Shown: piece after piece, positions 1 to 13,451 of the stretch
Position numbering within the stretch: position 1 is the first letter of the stretch
How the letters are laid out: each line of letters begins with the position of its first letter
Assembly (NCBI RefSeq): GCF_016859285.1
Contig: NC_053416.1
Coordinates: forward strand, 7,509,001-7,573,000
Source of the DNA: Xiphias gladius
Taxonomy: Eukaryota > Chordata > Actinopteri > Istiophoriformes > Xiphiidae
DNA length: 64,000 nucleotides
Reading direction: 5' to 3'
Translations under genes and position numbers: made by a program
The notes under the pieces: model-generated
Told to the model about the DNA's origin: nothing
The model's input: only the letters and a program-made list of their open reading frames with translations
The model's database searches: none

Positions 1-59
1 CAGCTTTATCATAAAAGTAACATAAAAAAATAAATAAAAACGACTAGAAATGAGTCGTT

Positions 60-204
60 GTCGACAGCTGCTTGGGGATGGTGCAGGTTAGCGCAGGTCT
101 CGCCACGGCCGTTTTGTTTTTTTTTGTTGTTGTTTTTTGCTTTGGCAAGGAGTGACGCATCCGCTCGCCGCTAGACGTTCTTTGCGTCGGCGCGCGCCTG
201 CAAA
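60..204 (+). promoter_or_regulatory. arfip2: CpG-rich promoter region of arfip2
   Basis: The first ~570 bases are GC- and CpG-rich compared with the AT-rich sequence that follows, and contain GC-box-like and CGCG-rich stretches near 160-240. This is the usual picture of a housekeeping vertebrate promoter. It lies upstream of a good splice donor (549) and the arfip2 coding exons. No TATA box is evident. The exact transcription start cannot be read from sequence; 190-210 is a guess. Confidence 0.5.
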
Positions 205-548
205 ATGAATCCCGCGGTGTCGTCAGTTCCGCGCAGCGTTCCTCCCGGCTCCGGTGGTAAAAGAGGACGGAGGATTATTTACGGGGAGTCGCGGGGCAAA
301 CGCGGCGAGAACAGCACTGCACCTTGCTATGTCGTTGAAACATTCCTAGACGAGAACGCTGCAGTGTCTCCCGCGGGCGGTCTTTGTTTTTTTTTTTTCC
401 GCCCCCTTGGACTGACACACGACACACCAGCCTCCCCTAAGCCGCGCACGAACGGGGATGCACTGGCGTTAGCCTGCCATTAGCTTGCTCGTTAGCTCCC
501 CGACCAGCTCCGTTTTTTTTTTTTATAACGACGGCACCGAGCACACGG
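190..548 (+). other. arfip2: probable 5' non-coding exon 1 of arfip2
   Basis: The CpG-rich block ends at a strong donor, CACACGG|GTAAGT (donor GT at 549-550). The next plausible exon on this strand is the start-codon exon, whose acceptor is at 3029-3030. An open frame of 92 codons (ATG at 205, stop before 484) lies inside this exon. It is low-complexity, GC-biased and resembles nothing I know. If transcription starts upstream of 205 it would act as an upstream ORF; otherwise it is chance. The 5' boundary is uncertain. Confidence 0.5.
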
Positions 549-3030
549 GTAAGTCGAGCCGTTTGTAAACGACCACATTGCTTTTTGTCTGGGTTTGACG
601 TTGTCCACTTCCGCCTGCTGCTCCAGCGGCCGTCCTTGCACAGTCAGCTAACTTGTTTACCGTTTTTAACCAGCCTCTTCCGAACAGCTGCATGTGTGAA
701 CTGGAATCAGGCCTTTTCCCTCTTGCAAGCAAATTTATTTCCAGACCGAAAAAAAAACGCTTCAGTGTATTGCACAGAAAAAGCGGTTATGATCTGTCAT
801 TTGTATTTTGTTTTTAAAATTATTTCTCTATTACGGCCTGAACAAACCGTCACCGTGCCCCGGACAGATGGAACCCACCGGAGGCCAAGCTAGCGTTACC
901 TGCCGTAGGGAGAATAATAGTACACCTGTTCTGGTTCACCTGTAGGGGCTCCCGGCCGCGTTCGGTGTGATTTGTAAGCCTCGCACCGAAAAAGTAAACT
1001 GTGACTCATAATATTATGACAACAATAAACAGCAATAAAGTACATTGTCTCTGATGTAGCACATTTTATGCTGCTAAATGCCATTCCGCGTTGTTTTAGC
1101 ATGGCCTAAGTGACTTGAGTGGGAGACGAGAACACACTGCAGTGGATCGAGGTGTACTCACCGAGGACTACATACTGTAGCTAGGTCGGGGCCTATCTCG
1201 GATGTAGATGTTCTGCCAGGCAGCAAATTTTTGTTGATCACTCTATGGAAGACCTATAGTCTCCCATCAAATAGCTTTGCTCGGTGTTTCGGGGTGGGTG
1301 GGGGGGGGGTCTGTAGATGTAGAGTGTCAGCTCGATAAGCAGACGTTTCTTTGGATTTCCAGTATATGGCACTACATCAGTTTGGATTAACATGAACAAA
1401 TAACATGAAGAAGCTGCCATGCTTTTTTTTTTTTTTTCCGACACAGTAAGCTGATGCAGTAAGCCGTCTTAAAAGAGTGCTTTTGTGTTGAGTGTTGTTG
1501 CGCAGGAGAAGCACATCTATAGGGTGATGGCTAAAGTCAACGGAGACGTGTCACTCTTCAGTGGAAATGGGCACTGGGCATGGCCAAGTGTGCATTTATA
1601 ATGGAAGAGCCGACCTAGGTGAGGTCAGAGCAAATGTAAACAAGCCTTACTCATACCCCCCTTCAAGCAACATCTGTGATATTGGTGCCAGCAAGTGACC
1701 TGAACTGACATAAACCCTGCCATGTGGTGGCAAGTTTACAAGGGCACCAAGCTGTTTTTTTTTTAATAATTCATATTTTTGGCTTTGCTTACTTATTTAA
1801 ACACTCATTTACAATACACACATTATTACAGGTATGTTGCATATAAGTTATATCCTGTTTATTCTGCATTGCACAATGGCCTTAACGTCCTATAAAGTAT
1901 TTCAAGGACATGTGATATTTCACATCAAATAGGGTTAAAAGAATAACGTGGACTCCGAACTTGGCAGGTGTATTGCTGAGCACCCAGGGAAGTCGACTGT
2001 GACGTTGTTTTGGTGCTTTGACTTAAACTCACACGGTCTACAACAGATCAGGGAAACAAACTTTCTTAACCAGTTGCCGAAGTTCTTTGACTCATCTTTT
2101 AGCAGCCACTTGCATACGCTTGCAAGCATTTTACATGTTTAGAGTAGCAGCTGATTGTTCTCTATCTGTAATTATTTGATTTAAAATCAACATACATTAC
2201 CCGCTTCTGTATTTTCCAGGCCTTTTCTGATGGCCCAAAGAACAAAAATGCAAATCACATAAAGAACTTACCTGCTGTATTATTGGCTCTTGTCTATCTA
2301 TTTTTACAGAGAGCTTCTTTACATGGTTGAGTTTCTTTCAGGTGTGATGTTTACCTGTTAAACCGCAACCCTGCTCTGCAATCTGGAAACCATGATAAGA
2401 ATCTCCCACATTTGAAGGCCTTCACATTAATTTTGCTCCATCATCTGTGGCCTGGTCACACATACTGTATACACCAACCCCTCATTAGTTTTTTTTGGGA
2501 GGGAATTCATTAAGCTGTGAATTCATTATTCCCATCCAAGTCAAAAATAGGAGCTATGTTACTGCTTGCCCTGCATTTTTGTAAATGTTATTATGTATAT
2601 GTGGTTGCACAACTTGAATGTGTGATTATGTGTAGCAGGCCCAATTATGCTGACCTATTAGAATGACTAGACGATGTTGATGTAAACATTTTGCTATCTG
2701 TTGGTCTAGCTGGGGTTGTTAGGGGTGGATGCTGCTAATATATGGTCCTTCAGTTGAGTAGATAGAGTAGAGTGGCCACTTCAGTAAGACAGCTCATTGT
2801 AGTGTGCGGCTCCTGTGCATGGGGCTTTCATAGGTGTGGTTTTTTTTTTTTTATGACGAGTGGTAGCCTTGCTCTTTGAAAACCACCTCGTTGCTTGTTT
2901 GTGGCAATTATATACCCATCTGCCTAATGATGTGGCTGTTTTGACCATGCTCTTTGGTCTCTTCTCTTCAAAGCAGCATTAAAGCCTCACTGTTTGCCAT
3001 CTCTCTCTCTCCCCCCACCTTTTCTCTCAG
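549..3030 (+). other. arfip2 intron 1, no other gene seen
   Basis: AT-rich sequence between the leader exon donor and the acceptor TTTCTCTCAG at 3021-3030. I see poly-T and poly-A runs but no coding exon, RNA gene or recognisable transposon. Short open frames on both strands here look like chance. Confidence 0.55.
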
Positions 3031-3042
3031 AAATTGTGCATT

Positions 3043-6000
3043 ATGACAGACAGCATTATGAGTAAAGCTGCCACAATGGAGATTCCTATCAACAGTAATG
3101 GTGACACAGGGACACTACCAGAAGACGACAGCCTTGAACAGGTGGGTCAAAGCTAATTATCAGTTGATAGGATGCTGAGTGTAACATTGCAAGACCACCC
3201 TGGTTAGTTGTTATTTACCTATTTAAAGTTATTACACAAGGAAACAAATCTGCCAAAAAGTTTGCTTACCCACTTGCGAACCGGGGCCCACCAGAAAAAT
3301 TTGTGCACACAAAGCCAAACTGCAGGAAACACAACAGAGTACAGAGAATAAAGAGTTGTATACATTTACTTATCAGTAACTTATCTTATTTTTTACTAAT
3401 TTACAGAAAAACTTATACTGCTGGACCATTGTTGGCCTTTTCACATCACTTTCATAAAAGTGTTCTTACAGTAGCAATGATGTGATTTATTTATTTATTT
3501 ATTTTTTAAGTCTGAAAAAATGTTTAAGTTAAGTTAGTTTTGTTTAGGTATTAAGTATATATGAATTTTGAGGTTTTGTTTTAGTGCAAGTTTAAGTTTA
3601 AGATTTATTCTGAAATCTTTGACTTTCAGTTCTTTCATCAGGAACCCAAATACTTTTTCTGTGCCTTTTTACTTGAGCTCCCTGAAGGCTATACAGTATC
3701 ATTCAATTGAGAGCACATGAAGGAAACCAAACCTACATATGTAAACAGCTGATGTCACTACGTGGCATTGTGCTGTTGGTTTATCACATGGTGACTGATA
3801 AATGTACGCCTTTTGTTGTTTGAAGTTGACGTAAACGTTATGGGTATTGTTCTCAGCTATCATGAGATTAGCTATATGAGCTGGTTCTTTTCATATCATT
3901 CACCCCCTAGTACCACCCTGTTGTAAAATGTAGAGCACAATTTAGGATTCGTTCTTAGTAAATAAAGTTCTCAGTCATGAGCTCTGGCTGTCACTTACTG
4001 TTTTTGTCTCACTTTGCCTTAATGTACCTGTATAACTGAGCAAAGTGATCATTCTGAAGCTGTATTCTAGTCTCTTGCTGGGAACTTAAATATTTTTCTT
4101 TGCCTTGATTTAACTGTTATTGTATTATGCACTGCCTGTCATACACTGCCAAAAGGCCCTGTGTTCCTTAGCTTGCTTAGATACAACTGTGGAAAGAGAT
4201 CCTCCTGGGAAATCAGGTGGTGGAGTCCAGATGTCTCCTTGGGAACCAGTTGTTCCCATTAACAGCTCATGTGGCCTCATGTTCGGGGTTCCAGATACAT
4301 CTCTGGTGTATTTGGTTAACCTGAACACTAGGTGCCAAACTGAAATGCTAAACTCTCAGATATAGTTGTTCCTCGCCAGTGGGGAAATGTTTATTTACAG
4401 AAGAATAAACTCTTGTGGACCTTTTTTAAAAAAAAAAAAAAAAAAAAGACGCAATGCTCCAGGTTTGAGCACGAACATTCTGTCTCCAGCCTTTTCAGGA
4501 GGGTCTCAGTCAGAGTTGGCTAAAATGAAATAATAGTGGAGTTGCAAAGTAAGTAAATTGGAACAGGTTGTTCATTTTCCTGCATCCCAGGGCACACCTT
4601 GTTAGACAAACCTTGTTAGACAAACCTTGTTAGACAAACCTTGTTAGACAAACAGACCTAAGATCCTGGTGGAAGCACTGGCATTTAATTGTGTTATTTG
4701 CTCAACAAACTGTGTGTGGCTCCACTCATTTAGTAAAACCCTACCTTCTCACCAAGCTTGCATAGAGAAGCAAGTATTCAACCATTTGGTGTGGCTACTT
4801 CAGTTTAATGTGTTTAGCTTCACTCTTTAGCGCTGGATATTAACCAGTTGTCATAGCAACTCCGCAATTAATGCGAAACTGGCTGGGCTTTGCCGTTGGG
4901 TGAAAGCCCTCTGAAGGCAGATTGATATCTGCTGTACAGCATTTGGTTTTGAGCTGCAGCAGTTTGTATTGCTCATGCACACAGAGACGAAGACTGACAG
5001 TTTGAGGAAGAGCAGGAATCTGGTTTCAGATGCTGTAGCATTGCGCTTGTGTCAGAACATGGATGGTGACTGGCAGCTTGGCAGTGACAGATAGGCCCGA
5101 CCGCCAGCAGCATACTGGCAGAAGCATCAGATGCATCACAGTGGATCACTGGTGTCTATTAAGAAATTCAACAGCATTTTAAGATGGTTACACTAATTAA
5201 CACAATTTCTCCTAGGTGATTACTTGTGCAGCTAATTTGGAGATGTCCCAATTGTGTTGTTACAATTGCGAAGCGTCTCAGTTGTTTTTGAAAAATGTGT
5301 GTTTTGTGGCATTTTTGTGATATAGACTGTGATCCAGCCTTTATCTTATCATGCAATAGCATTCCGTGTTTGGTACAAGCTCTATTCGAAAACAGGCAAG
5401 ACATTTCCAAAAGCCTACCAAACCTCCCTGTTATATGACAACCAGATTGTTTTATGATGACTTAAAGTTGCTGTAGTCTCCTTCAGCTTAAGGGAACAGG
5501 CACTGTGTCAACAAAGTGTCCAGGTAGGGATCAGTGTCTGCCACATTGGACGGATGCCACAACACAAGGCAGATCTCTAAAAGAAGGGATAGACAGACTG
5601 AATGAAGGAGAAAAATAGTTAAATAATAGTTAAACAGGTTTTTCCTTCTTCTTAACATGTTTTGTGGTTGTTGGTTCTGTGTCTGTGTGGTTAAACTATC
5701 CGTCTCTCCATGACGTTAAATGTTGAAAACTATCACTGTAGGCTGCAGAGACTGGCACTGTTGCTATGATGAGGGCCAGTTGGCCACTCCTGAAATGGCC
5801 CGATTTAAAATGGTAAAATAGAGAGTTCTCTGTCCTGCTAATCAAAGTGTGCTACCTGGAGGTCGGGCACACAAATTTTGTGTTTGTGTGGATGTTGTGT
5901 ATGTGTAGACATTTCTTGTTTTTTTTTTTTTTTGTTTTTTTTTGGTTTGTTTTTTTTCCCCCCACTTTAATGTTAATGTCTTAAAATGTCTTGTAAATGA

Positions 6001-9000
6001 ATTTATTAATTTTTACAGTGTTGAATTAGAATCAGTGTTTTCTTTGTCCAGACAGTGATGGAATAATATCATGGCAATGCTGCGGTAACACATGAGACAT
6101 GGAAAATGGTAACACACCAAGTAAAACATTTTCACCCAGTGGCCTCGATGATCCACTGGAAACTTTGACATATGCCAGCTTAATGCTGAATCCTGACCTG
6201 ACCTGCTGTGATATCAGTCATCACTGCTCTCCATCTTACATCCCTGCTGTCCGTGGACATTACAATAATTTTTCTGGGATTTCTTTTACATCGTTCTATC
6301 TTGTTTCATGATTTCAGTCATGGATTTTTCTTTTTGTCTCCTTTTTTATTTGTTTCTCTTTTTTTGTTGTTGTTCTTGTTGTTTGTACCCCCCCCTTCCT
6401 CCCTACCCCCCCCCTTCCTCCTCCATCTCTGTGCAGGCTGCAAAGCTGCAGTGGAGCTTAGATGAGAAGGTAGGGAGCTCCAGAGGCACCAGGGTGAGCA
6501 GGCCATTTGTGCATTTGTGTGTCTGTGTTTATGTTGGTTAGTAGCACTGCTCAGTGGTTTGACTTTATGCGGCATTAAATTGCCTCGCCTCACTACGTTG
6601 GTTTCTTTCACAAAATATCTTATATTTCATTTTCTTGGCAAACCACTGTGCAGCTTGAATTGTGCTGCTTGTTAACTTGACTCCTACTAACTGGCTGGAA
6701 GGAGTTTCTCAAACTAGACATGTTTTGAGAACACAAGTCATTTTGAGGGATCTAACAAAATAGCTGACAGCTAACCGTTAGAACTCAACAAAAATAGGTG
6801 TTTCCATTTGATTATTAGATTCAAAAACCATCTAGTGTGTGTTGTCTTGAGTGAACTAATATAGCCCAGATTCTGTGTACGTGTTGACTTGGGTAATGTG
6901 TGAATGTGATCCCCAAATTTTTTTAGTGGGTGTTGGTAGACAAAACGAAACATTGTGGCATACTAATAATCACCAGGTCATACTAATGCTGATGTGATTC
7001 TTTTTTTTCTCGTTTTGTTTCGATGCGTCAGTTGTTATTTCAGTTATAAGAAGATATTCATTTGTTTTATTTCCGTCTTTGAATGCTGTTTGACCCCTAA
7101 CGGCACAAATCACAGCAGCTATATTTTTACCTCCTTTTGGTAGTATCAAACATACTCTTTGTGTTTGTTTACAGCAAGGAAATTGCTGCCTCCCTTCTAG
7201 AGCATTCTTCAGTAGTTTCCTTGTCACAATCTCACTGTAGAGTCTAAGCCCAAGATTTCAGGAAATGTCCTATATACTACGCTCCCTTCTCATTTTCTGA
7301 TGGACGATACGGGTCTTTGCCCATAGTTGAGTTACAGTGTAGTGTTTGTAACAAATAGAATAAGACTCTCGCTCACTGCACAGGCACGAATAACATTTGA
7401 ACCTGTTTGTTGCAGTAACCAAGGCTCACATGTGTTTTGCCAAAGTGAGAAATCTGTTCAGGCCAGATATTCCTTTTCTATAAATCCCTCATGGAGGTTT
7501 TTTTTTTTTTCTTCTCTAGCTGATAGACAAGCAGAAAGGCAGACAAAAGAAAACAGTGAGTTTAATTCAAGTAAACACACAAGATGGATCATGTGGCTCG
7601 TCACACCATACCCCTCATGATCCAGAGCTACACTGGTGACTATATTTGAAGGGGAAAGTAGTTTGCTTGAGCATTTCCTGCCGCATAGATCATTGAAGTC
7701 GCTGCTCGGGTTAGACTCTAAGTCGATCACAGCTGTGGTATGTAAGTCTTCTTGCTTGCTCTCAACAGGATCATGGCAGGGTGTTAGCTCAAACCCTTAG
7801 GTTAATTATTGACTGTGCACTGTAGTGGTGTGTTTTCTGTCTCTCACACACTTCAAAGTTTTCCCCCTTTGGCTTCCAGATAAGTAGTTGAAGTTAGACG
7901 CTGCCTAAAGATTGTGTGTACTGACCAACCTTCCTAACTTAGTAGTGTTTGTCCCCCTCTAGTGAATAAGCCTTTAACTTGCATTGTCTACACTGTCTGA
8001 ATGTAACACTCAAGTCATAATTGCCTGTTTACATATCCCTACCCCAACCCACCCAAAACCCTTCCCTTTGTTCTGCTTTTTTTATTTTTATTTCGCCGTT
8101 CAAACTTTGCAGGACCTACAGCAGGTGATGGTATCGGGTCCCAATCTAAATGAGACTAGCATTGTATCGGGGGGGTATGGAGGAACAGCAGAGGGTATCA
8201 TCCCCACCAGCTCAATCAAAGGTAGAGTCCTACTTCACTCTTTGTCTCTCTCACTCATTTCTGACATCCTCTTAGTCTCTTCTCAGCCAAACTGTCTCTC
8301 TCCTGTTTTTTGCGACTTCTTCTGTCGACTCTGTGCTCCAGATCTGACTTCAGAGTCTTTCTGTGAGTTTATTCAGAGAGTGACATGTAGTGTTTAATTT
8401 CTCAGACCTCCTATCAGTCTTTCCATGAGATCATGCTGCAATTAATTTGTGGTACGTCCGGTGAAGTACCAAAGTGTTCTAACAGTGATATGTTGACTGG
8501 ATTTAAACCTGAACTTCATGTCAAAAAAAGATGAATTAAAAAAAAAAAAAAAAAAAAAAAAGTTAACTGCAGTTAACTACTTGAAAACCAACTTTTTCTG
8601 CAAGTCAGCAAGATATCGGCAGGGGGTTGTGGGGACCAGTCAAATAATGTGCAAAGCACACATTCCTCATAGATTACTTTTGTGCACGCACTTAGCAATC
8701 ATCGCAACCAAAGATAAAATGATTGCGGCCATGATAACTTTTCAGAGTTAAAAAATTCCTGTCTCATAGCATTAGAAACAACTATGCACTGTTTTGCAGT
8801 CAGATGAGTCGTCAAACTCATTGACCTATCGCATAAACTGGCCTTCCCTTTAATAGTCTCACTGATACTGGAAACAGCTCTCCCCCACCAGCGCGGCCTC
8901 TTGCATTGTTTTAACGGTCTGGAGCTGTTACCCCTGCGTTCAGCCATCTCAAATTTTTCAGATATACTGTAACACTGTAACTGTACAGTAACAGTACTAA

Positions 9001-12000
9001 AGGACAAGTTCAACATCAAGCGTGTCATTGTTCCTAAATGTCAGGCAATGGTTTGAAACCATATCAAGTCAAAGTTTCCATCGGTACATGACGTAAAACA
9101 CAGTTACACCCCACTTACTGTCATAATGTTTCTTCTCGCCAATACATAGTGTGATACTCTAGGTATGCTGAGGGATTAATGTAAGTTTCTAATTCGAGGC
9201 ATTGACCTCACCAATTTAGCTGTACGCGCAGTCTCAGAGGGACTTAATAATGCTATCTTCCCTCTTATTTGATGATAATCTTTGTCCCACTCTCTCTCTC
9301 TCTCTCTCTCTCTCAGGCCCTGCTGTACGCTACAATGCAGAGTTTAACAAAAGGATCCCAGTTACAGGATTAGGTGGTTCCTTAGACCTAATTATTATTA
9401 ATAATGGAGAGCTTATTTCCAAAATGTGATAGGATCATTTTTAGCGATGCTGGCTGTTGTATAGAATCTAGAATATCCAGTCTGTAAAAACTGTTTGGTA
9501 AACAAGAACTTTTTCTGTTAACTACAATACACGATGTGACTAATGGATATTTCTCACGTGATGGCCATCTCATTTTGGAAAGACGTTCTTTACACAGTGT
9601 GCGTCTTTTTCAAATAGCTGGGAATCAGCTTCTCTGTCCCTTTTCATCAAATTATTTCTTTTTCAGGGGAAAGAAGTGAAGTATATTTATTTCTGCCTGC
9701 AGCTACTTTCCTTGGACATAGTATGGCTTTTCTCTGTCACAGCCTTTAATTGACTTATCATTCAACTGTTTCCTGGTTGGTTTCTTTTGCAGTTATAAAC
9801 ACATCCTTTAATGGGTCTACACTTCTGTTTTTCACAGAGTATCTCAATAAGCTAATCTCTAAACTTCCCTGTAGCAAAAGAGAACCAGCCTTCACATGTA
9901 TTTGCATTGAAACCTTGAATATCAATGGCAAAAGTAAGATAATATTGCGAGAACTTTAGTAAACTTTTTAGAAGACCCCATTTCTTTCATGTTAATCGTT
10001 TTTTATTTATTATTAAGTAATAAAAGGCTGATCCATTTAGTACTTCTGCAATTCAGACTGCCCCCATCTTCACCACTCATTTGTCTGCATTGTTCACTGA
10101 TTGTCAGGCACTAAATGTTTTCTTTTCATCTTTTTACTTGTCTATCTTTGTCCTCCACCATCTTTTCACTATGCCCTCCTACATGTTCCTCATCCTCCTT
10201 TTCTCCCTTTTGTCGTCTTACTTTTCTGCATCTCCCTGCTCTTCCATTTTTGGCATGCTTGTTCAACCTCAATAATTACCTCATGTTTAAAATCCTAAAT
10301 ATCCAACTATTGTTCTAAATCCTGATCCTAAAAAAAAAAAAAAAATTCCTTTAATTTGGGGGGGAAAAAAATAAAACAATTTAAATCCCACTCCCCCACC
10401 CTACCCTGATTCACACTCGCCGTGAACCATTCCTTCATCCATACCCTCCTCTGCATCCACCCATCCACTGTCACAGACCTGCGTATGAAGGCCAGGCGAA
10501 GTAGCCTTCCCCCAAGCAGTTCTGCCATCTGCCATATAGCAGGCCAATCGCATGAATACCAAGGTACTGGAGAGGAAAACGAGGGGGAACTTAAATGCTT
10601 GAAGATTCAACAGGCTCTACATCGATTAACCAGATCGCCATTTTAGCAGTGACCCAAAATATCCCTGCAGTTTATAGTATTTCCACCTTTTATCACAGCT
10701 CAATAAAAAGAATTTGGTGTCTATAATATTAAGGTTGCTTTCCCCAGTATTTCCAATATTTTCTGCCGGTTTAATGCCCTGTATATTCCTGCTACTCACT
10801 CGTTAATTCTATTTCACTCCTATGCATGTTTTACAGTGGTTCAAGGGTTAGTGGTGATGGATATGGTTTCCAAAATAGCAGACAGATTTCAGCCACCCTT
10901 AGTCCTGTCTTTACTGAATGCAGCAGAGTTTTAATGCACTTGAAGTAGTTCAGGATTCTCTCTATTAGGTCTATTCTTTGCTGGGGTTAATCTTGATGTC
11001 TACCTGAGTGTGTTTGTTTGCTCTCGTTTTTTGTTAACCATATTCTTGTGTTTCTGCGTCTGGGTCTTATCCCTCAGGTCCCAACATGCACCACAGCAGC
11101 AGCAGCTCGTCAATGACGGCAGAAGAAATAACCCGCGGCGTGGCTGTGGAAAAACTAGAAACAATGAAGAAGTGGGGTCTCAATACTTACAAGGTATCTA
11201 TACTGTTGACTAACAAGTAAAACTTTGAATAGATGATAGCTCTATGATAAAGAGCTACTTGTTGATTTTTGTTTTTATTTTTTTGTGTGCCTGAGGATCT
11301 TCTGGATCAAATCACTTTCTTTGCTGTGTCTCTCACCCAGATCCCCTCCTCCCTGTGTCTGATAAAGTCACAGAAATGACTTTGTGCTGCTGATGTGTCT
11401 GTGTGTGTCTTCTTCATTGTGTCAGTGTACAAAGCAAATGATCTCAGAGCGTTTTGGTCGGGGTTCCCGGACCGTGGACCTGGAGCTGGAGGCCCAGATT
11501 GAGGTGCTGAGAGACACTAAAAGGAAATACGAGAATGTGCTGAGATTGGCCAGAGCATTGACCAACCACTTCTATAACATGGTGCAGACACAGCACGCGC
11601 TGGGCGACACCTTTGCTGACCTCAGTCAGAAATCTCCAGAGCTACGGGTGAGGCCTAAAAATTTATGTAGTTTATATGTCACCTGTCTTAACGCGAAGCA
11701 GCATAAAAGTTGAATAACACTAGGTGAGGAGGCTATATTAGTGAGCTACGTTAATGCCAGTTAGGTTCATGTAGACAACATTTAAAAGCTTTAATATCAT
11801 TTGTGTTCTACTGTGTGCATTAACGCCTTGTTTTTTCTATACAGGATGAGTTTGGCTACAATGCAGAGACTCAGAAGCTGCTGTGTAAGAACGGGGAGAC
11901 TCTACTTGGTGCCATTAACTTCTTTGTGTCCAGCATCAACACACTAGTCAATAAAACCATGGAGGACACCTTGATGACAATCAAGATGTATGAAAATGCC

Positions 12001-12124
12001 AGGTAAGGACATACAGTAAATTAGTTAAATTAGTAAATTATTAATTTAATAGTCTGGATTAGCGATAAGATTTAGACAAAGCATGAGCGCAGAAATGTTG
12101 ATATTTTACCGTCATTGACAATGT

Positions 12125-12198
<74 letters not shown>

Positions 12199-13451
12199 TA
12201 GTGTGAAAGGAGTTGCTCAAAATGTTGAGGCTACAGAGAATTATCACCTAAATATGTAGCTTCTCTCAGTTTGACAGAGTTTTATAGTGAGTTTCAGCTA
12301 GTTGAGTAGCTATCTAATCCACGACTTTACTGTTTTGGTTTACTGTCACTGCTCCCCTAGCATCATTTTCAGCTGTTTTTAAGCTACCTACCACTACCTG
12401 CTAAGCGCCGAACATCAGACAGACACAGGTAGAGACTAGCTGGTGAACATAGTGTAGCGTATAGCGGCTAAAGAGCCACATATGTCCCTCAGACCAAGAG
12501 ACGGACTAGAAAGAGAGTGAATATTGGACACCAGAAGTGGATTCCAAATGAATGATAATGTTGCTCCTTAACTGCTGGATGTGTAAATAAGCAATTGCTA
12601 ACAAGTTCACAGCATCAACTTAAAAGGTGATGATGTCAATGTTGTGTTCACAACTTGTTTCTGCTTCCCCCCAGTGGCTAAAGAAAATCAGTTATTGCAC
12701 ATTTTAAAATGATTTTAAAGTCTTTTTCAATCAGAATTAATGAGAATAAATTATATAAACATAAAACCTCTCAAACAAATATATGGACTAAGTTTTTAAG
12801 TATGCTAAGTATATATATATTTTTATTTATTTATTTTTTTTAAATATAAGGACCATACAAATAGGGTTTAGTGTTTTTTCTCATTATGACACTGAAAATC
12901 ATCATTAGGTCTGGATCTTTTGAATTGTACTCTCTTTTTCTTAAACTCTGTGTTGTCTTCCCTGCTTTTCTTAATAGACTGGAGTTTGATGCCTACCGGT
13001 CAGACCTGGAGGAACTGAGCATGGGTCCAAGGGATGCTGTAGCCATGGCCCGTATAGATGCTGCTCAGCAGCAGTACCAAGTGCATAAGGAAAAGTATGA
13101 ACGCCTCCGCTCAGACGTCACTATTAAACTCAAGTTCCTGGAGGAGAATAAGGTTAGTTTGCGGGGCAGGTCTGCAACATCGTCATCAGCCTTCAAAGTG
13201 AAAAAAGGTCTACATCCAGGTTGACTCAAAGTATTTTCTTTGTGATGAAATACACACAAACTAAACTCCTAAACTCCCTTGTGTCTGTCTCTTAGGTGAA
13301 GGTGATGCATAAGCAGCTCCTGCTCTTTCATAATGCCATCTCAGCGTACTTTGCTGGCAACCAGCAGCAGCTGGAGCAAACGCTGAAGCAGTTCAACATA
13401 AAGTTGAGGCCTCCAGGGGCCGACAAGCCCTCTTGGCTTGAGGAGCAATGA
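3043..13451 (+). CDS. arfip2: arfaptin-2 (Arf/Rac-interacting BAR-domain protein), 7 coding exons, 344 aa
   Basis: Arfaptin-2 dimerises through an arfaptin-homology (BAR) domain. It binds GTP-loaded Arl1/Arf and Rac1 and senses membrane curvature at the trans-Golgi. Coding exons: 3043-3141, 8113-8221, 11078-11193, 11426-11647, 11845-12002, 12978-13152, 13296-13451. All have AG/GT borders and their phases join into one frame of 344 residues plus TGA; human ARFIP2 is about 341. The N-terminus ([16 protein letters not shown]) and the [20 protein letters not shown] segment mark ARFIP2 rather than ARFIP1. The N-terminal third is flexible. The linker before the BAR domain has a serine run (HHSSSSSS). 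An [14 protein letters not shown] segment (about residues 98-112) precedes the BAR helices (about 115-320). The C-terminus ends KPSWLEEQ, typical of the family. The start has 12 nt of leader after the acceptor and no competing upstream ATG in that exon. In-frame candidate cassette exons lie at 6437-6493 and possibly near 9319. Confidence 0.95.
4597..4652. repeat. 14-bp tandem repeat, 4 copies
   Basis: The unit CCTTGTTAGACAAA occurs four times head to tail with no visible mismatch, in arfip2 intron 2 (the intron after the start-codon exon). The unit is not low-complexity, so this is a recent minisatellite-like duplication rather than slippage of a simple motif. Confidence 0.9.
6437..6493 (+). 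other. arfip2: candidate in-frame cassette exon of arfip2 (57 nt, alternative 33-nt form)
   Basis: A long C/T tract and CTCTGTGCAG (AG at 6435-6436) are followed by 57 open bases and the donor GTGAGC at 6494. The flanking coding exons (3043-3141 and 8113-8221) meet at phase 0, so inclusion adds 19 residues ([19 protein letters not shown]) without a frameshift. A second donor inside (AAG|GTAGGG at 6470) would give 33 nt, also a multiple of three. The constitutive join already reproduces the known ARFIP2 protein, so this would be an alternative exon. Confidence 0.45.
9290..9317. repeat. (CT)n microsatellite
   Basis: About 14 CT dinucleotides end in CAG. The repeat doubles as a strong polypyrimidine tract for the possible exon that follows. 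Confidence 0.9.
9319..9373 (+). other. arfip2: possible alternative exon of arfip2
   Basis: Right after the CT tract and its CAG, the sequence reads open in the phase left by the preceding arfip2 exon (G + GCCCTGCTG...: [15 protein letters not shown]). It reaches a weak donor-like GTGGTT near 9374. It sits in the intron between coding exons 8113-8221 and 11078-11193, where the family has its most variable linker. I could not settle whether the length is a multiple of three, so its effect on the frame is open. Confidence 0.3.
12140..12194. repeat. (AT)n microsatellite after a poly-A run
   Basis: About 27 AT units follow 14 A residues, in the arfip2 intron before coding exon 12978-13152. Confidence 0.95.

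Noticed and set aside
205-483. 92-codon open frame in the CpG-rich 5' region
   Set aside because: GC-biased, with a poly-Phe run from poly-T; lies in the probable non-coding leader of arfip2. Kept only as a possible upstream ORF.
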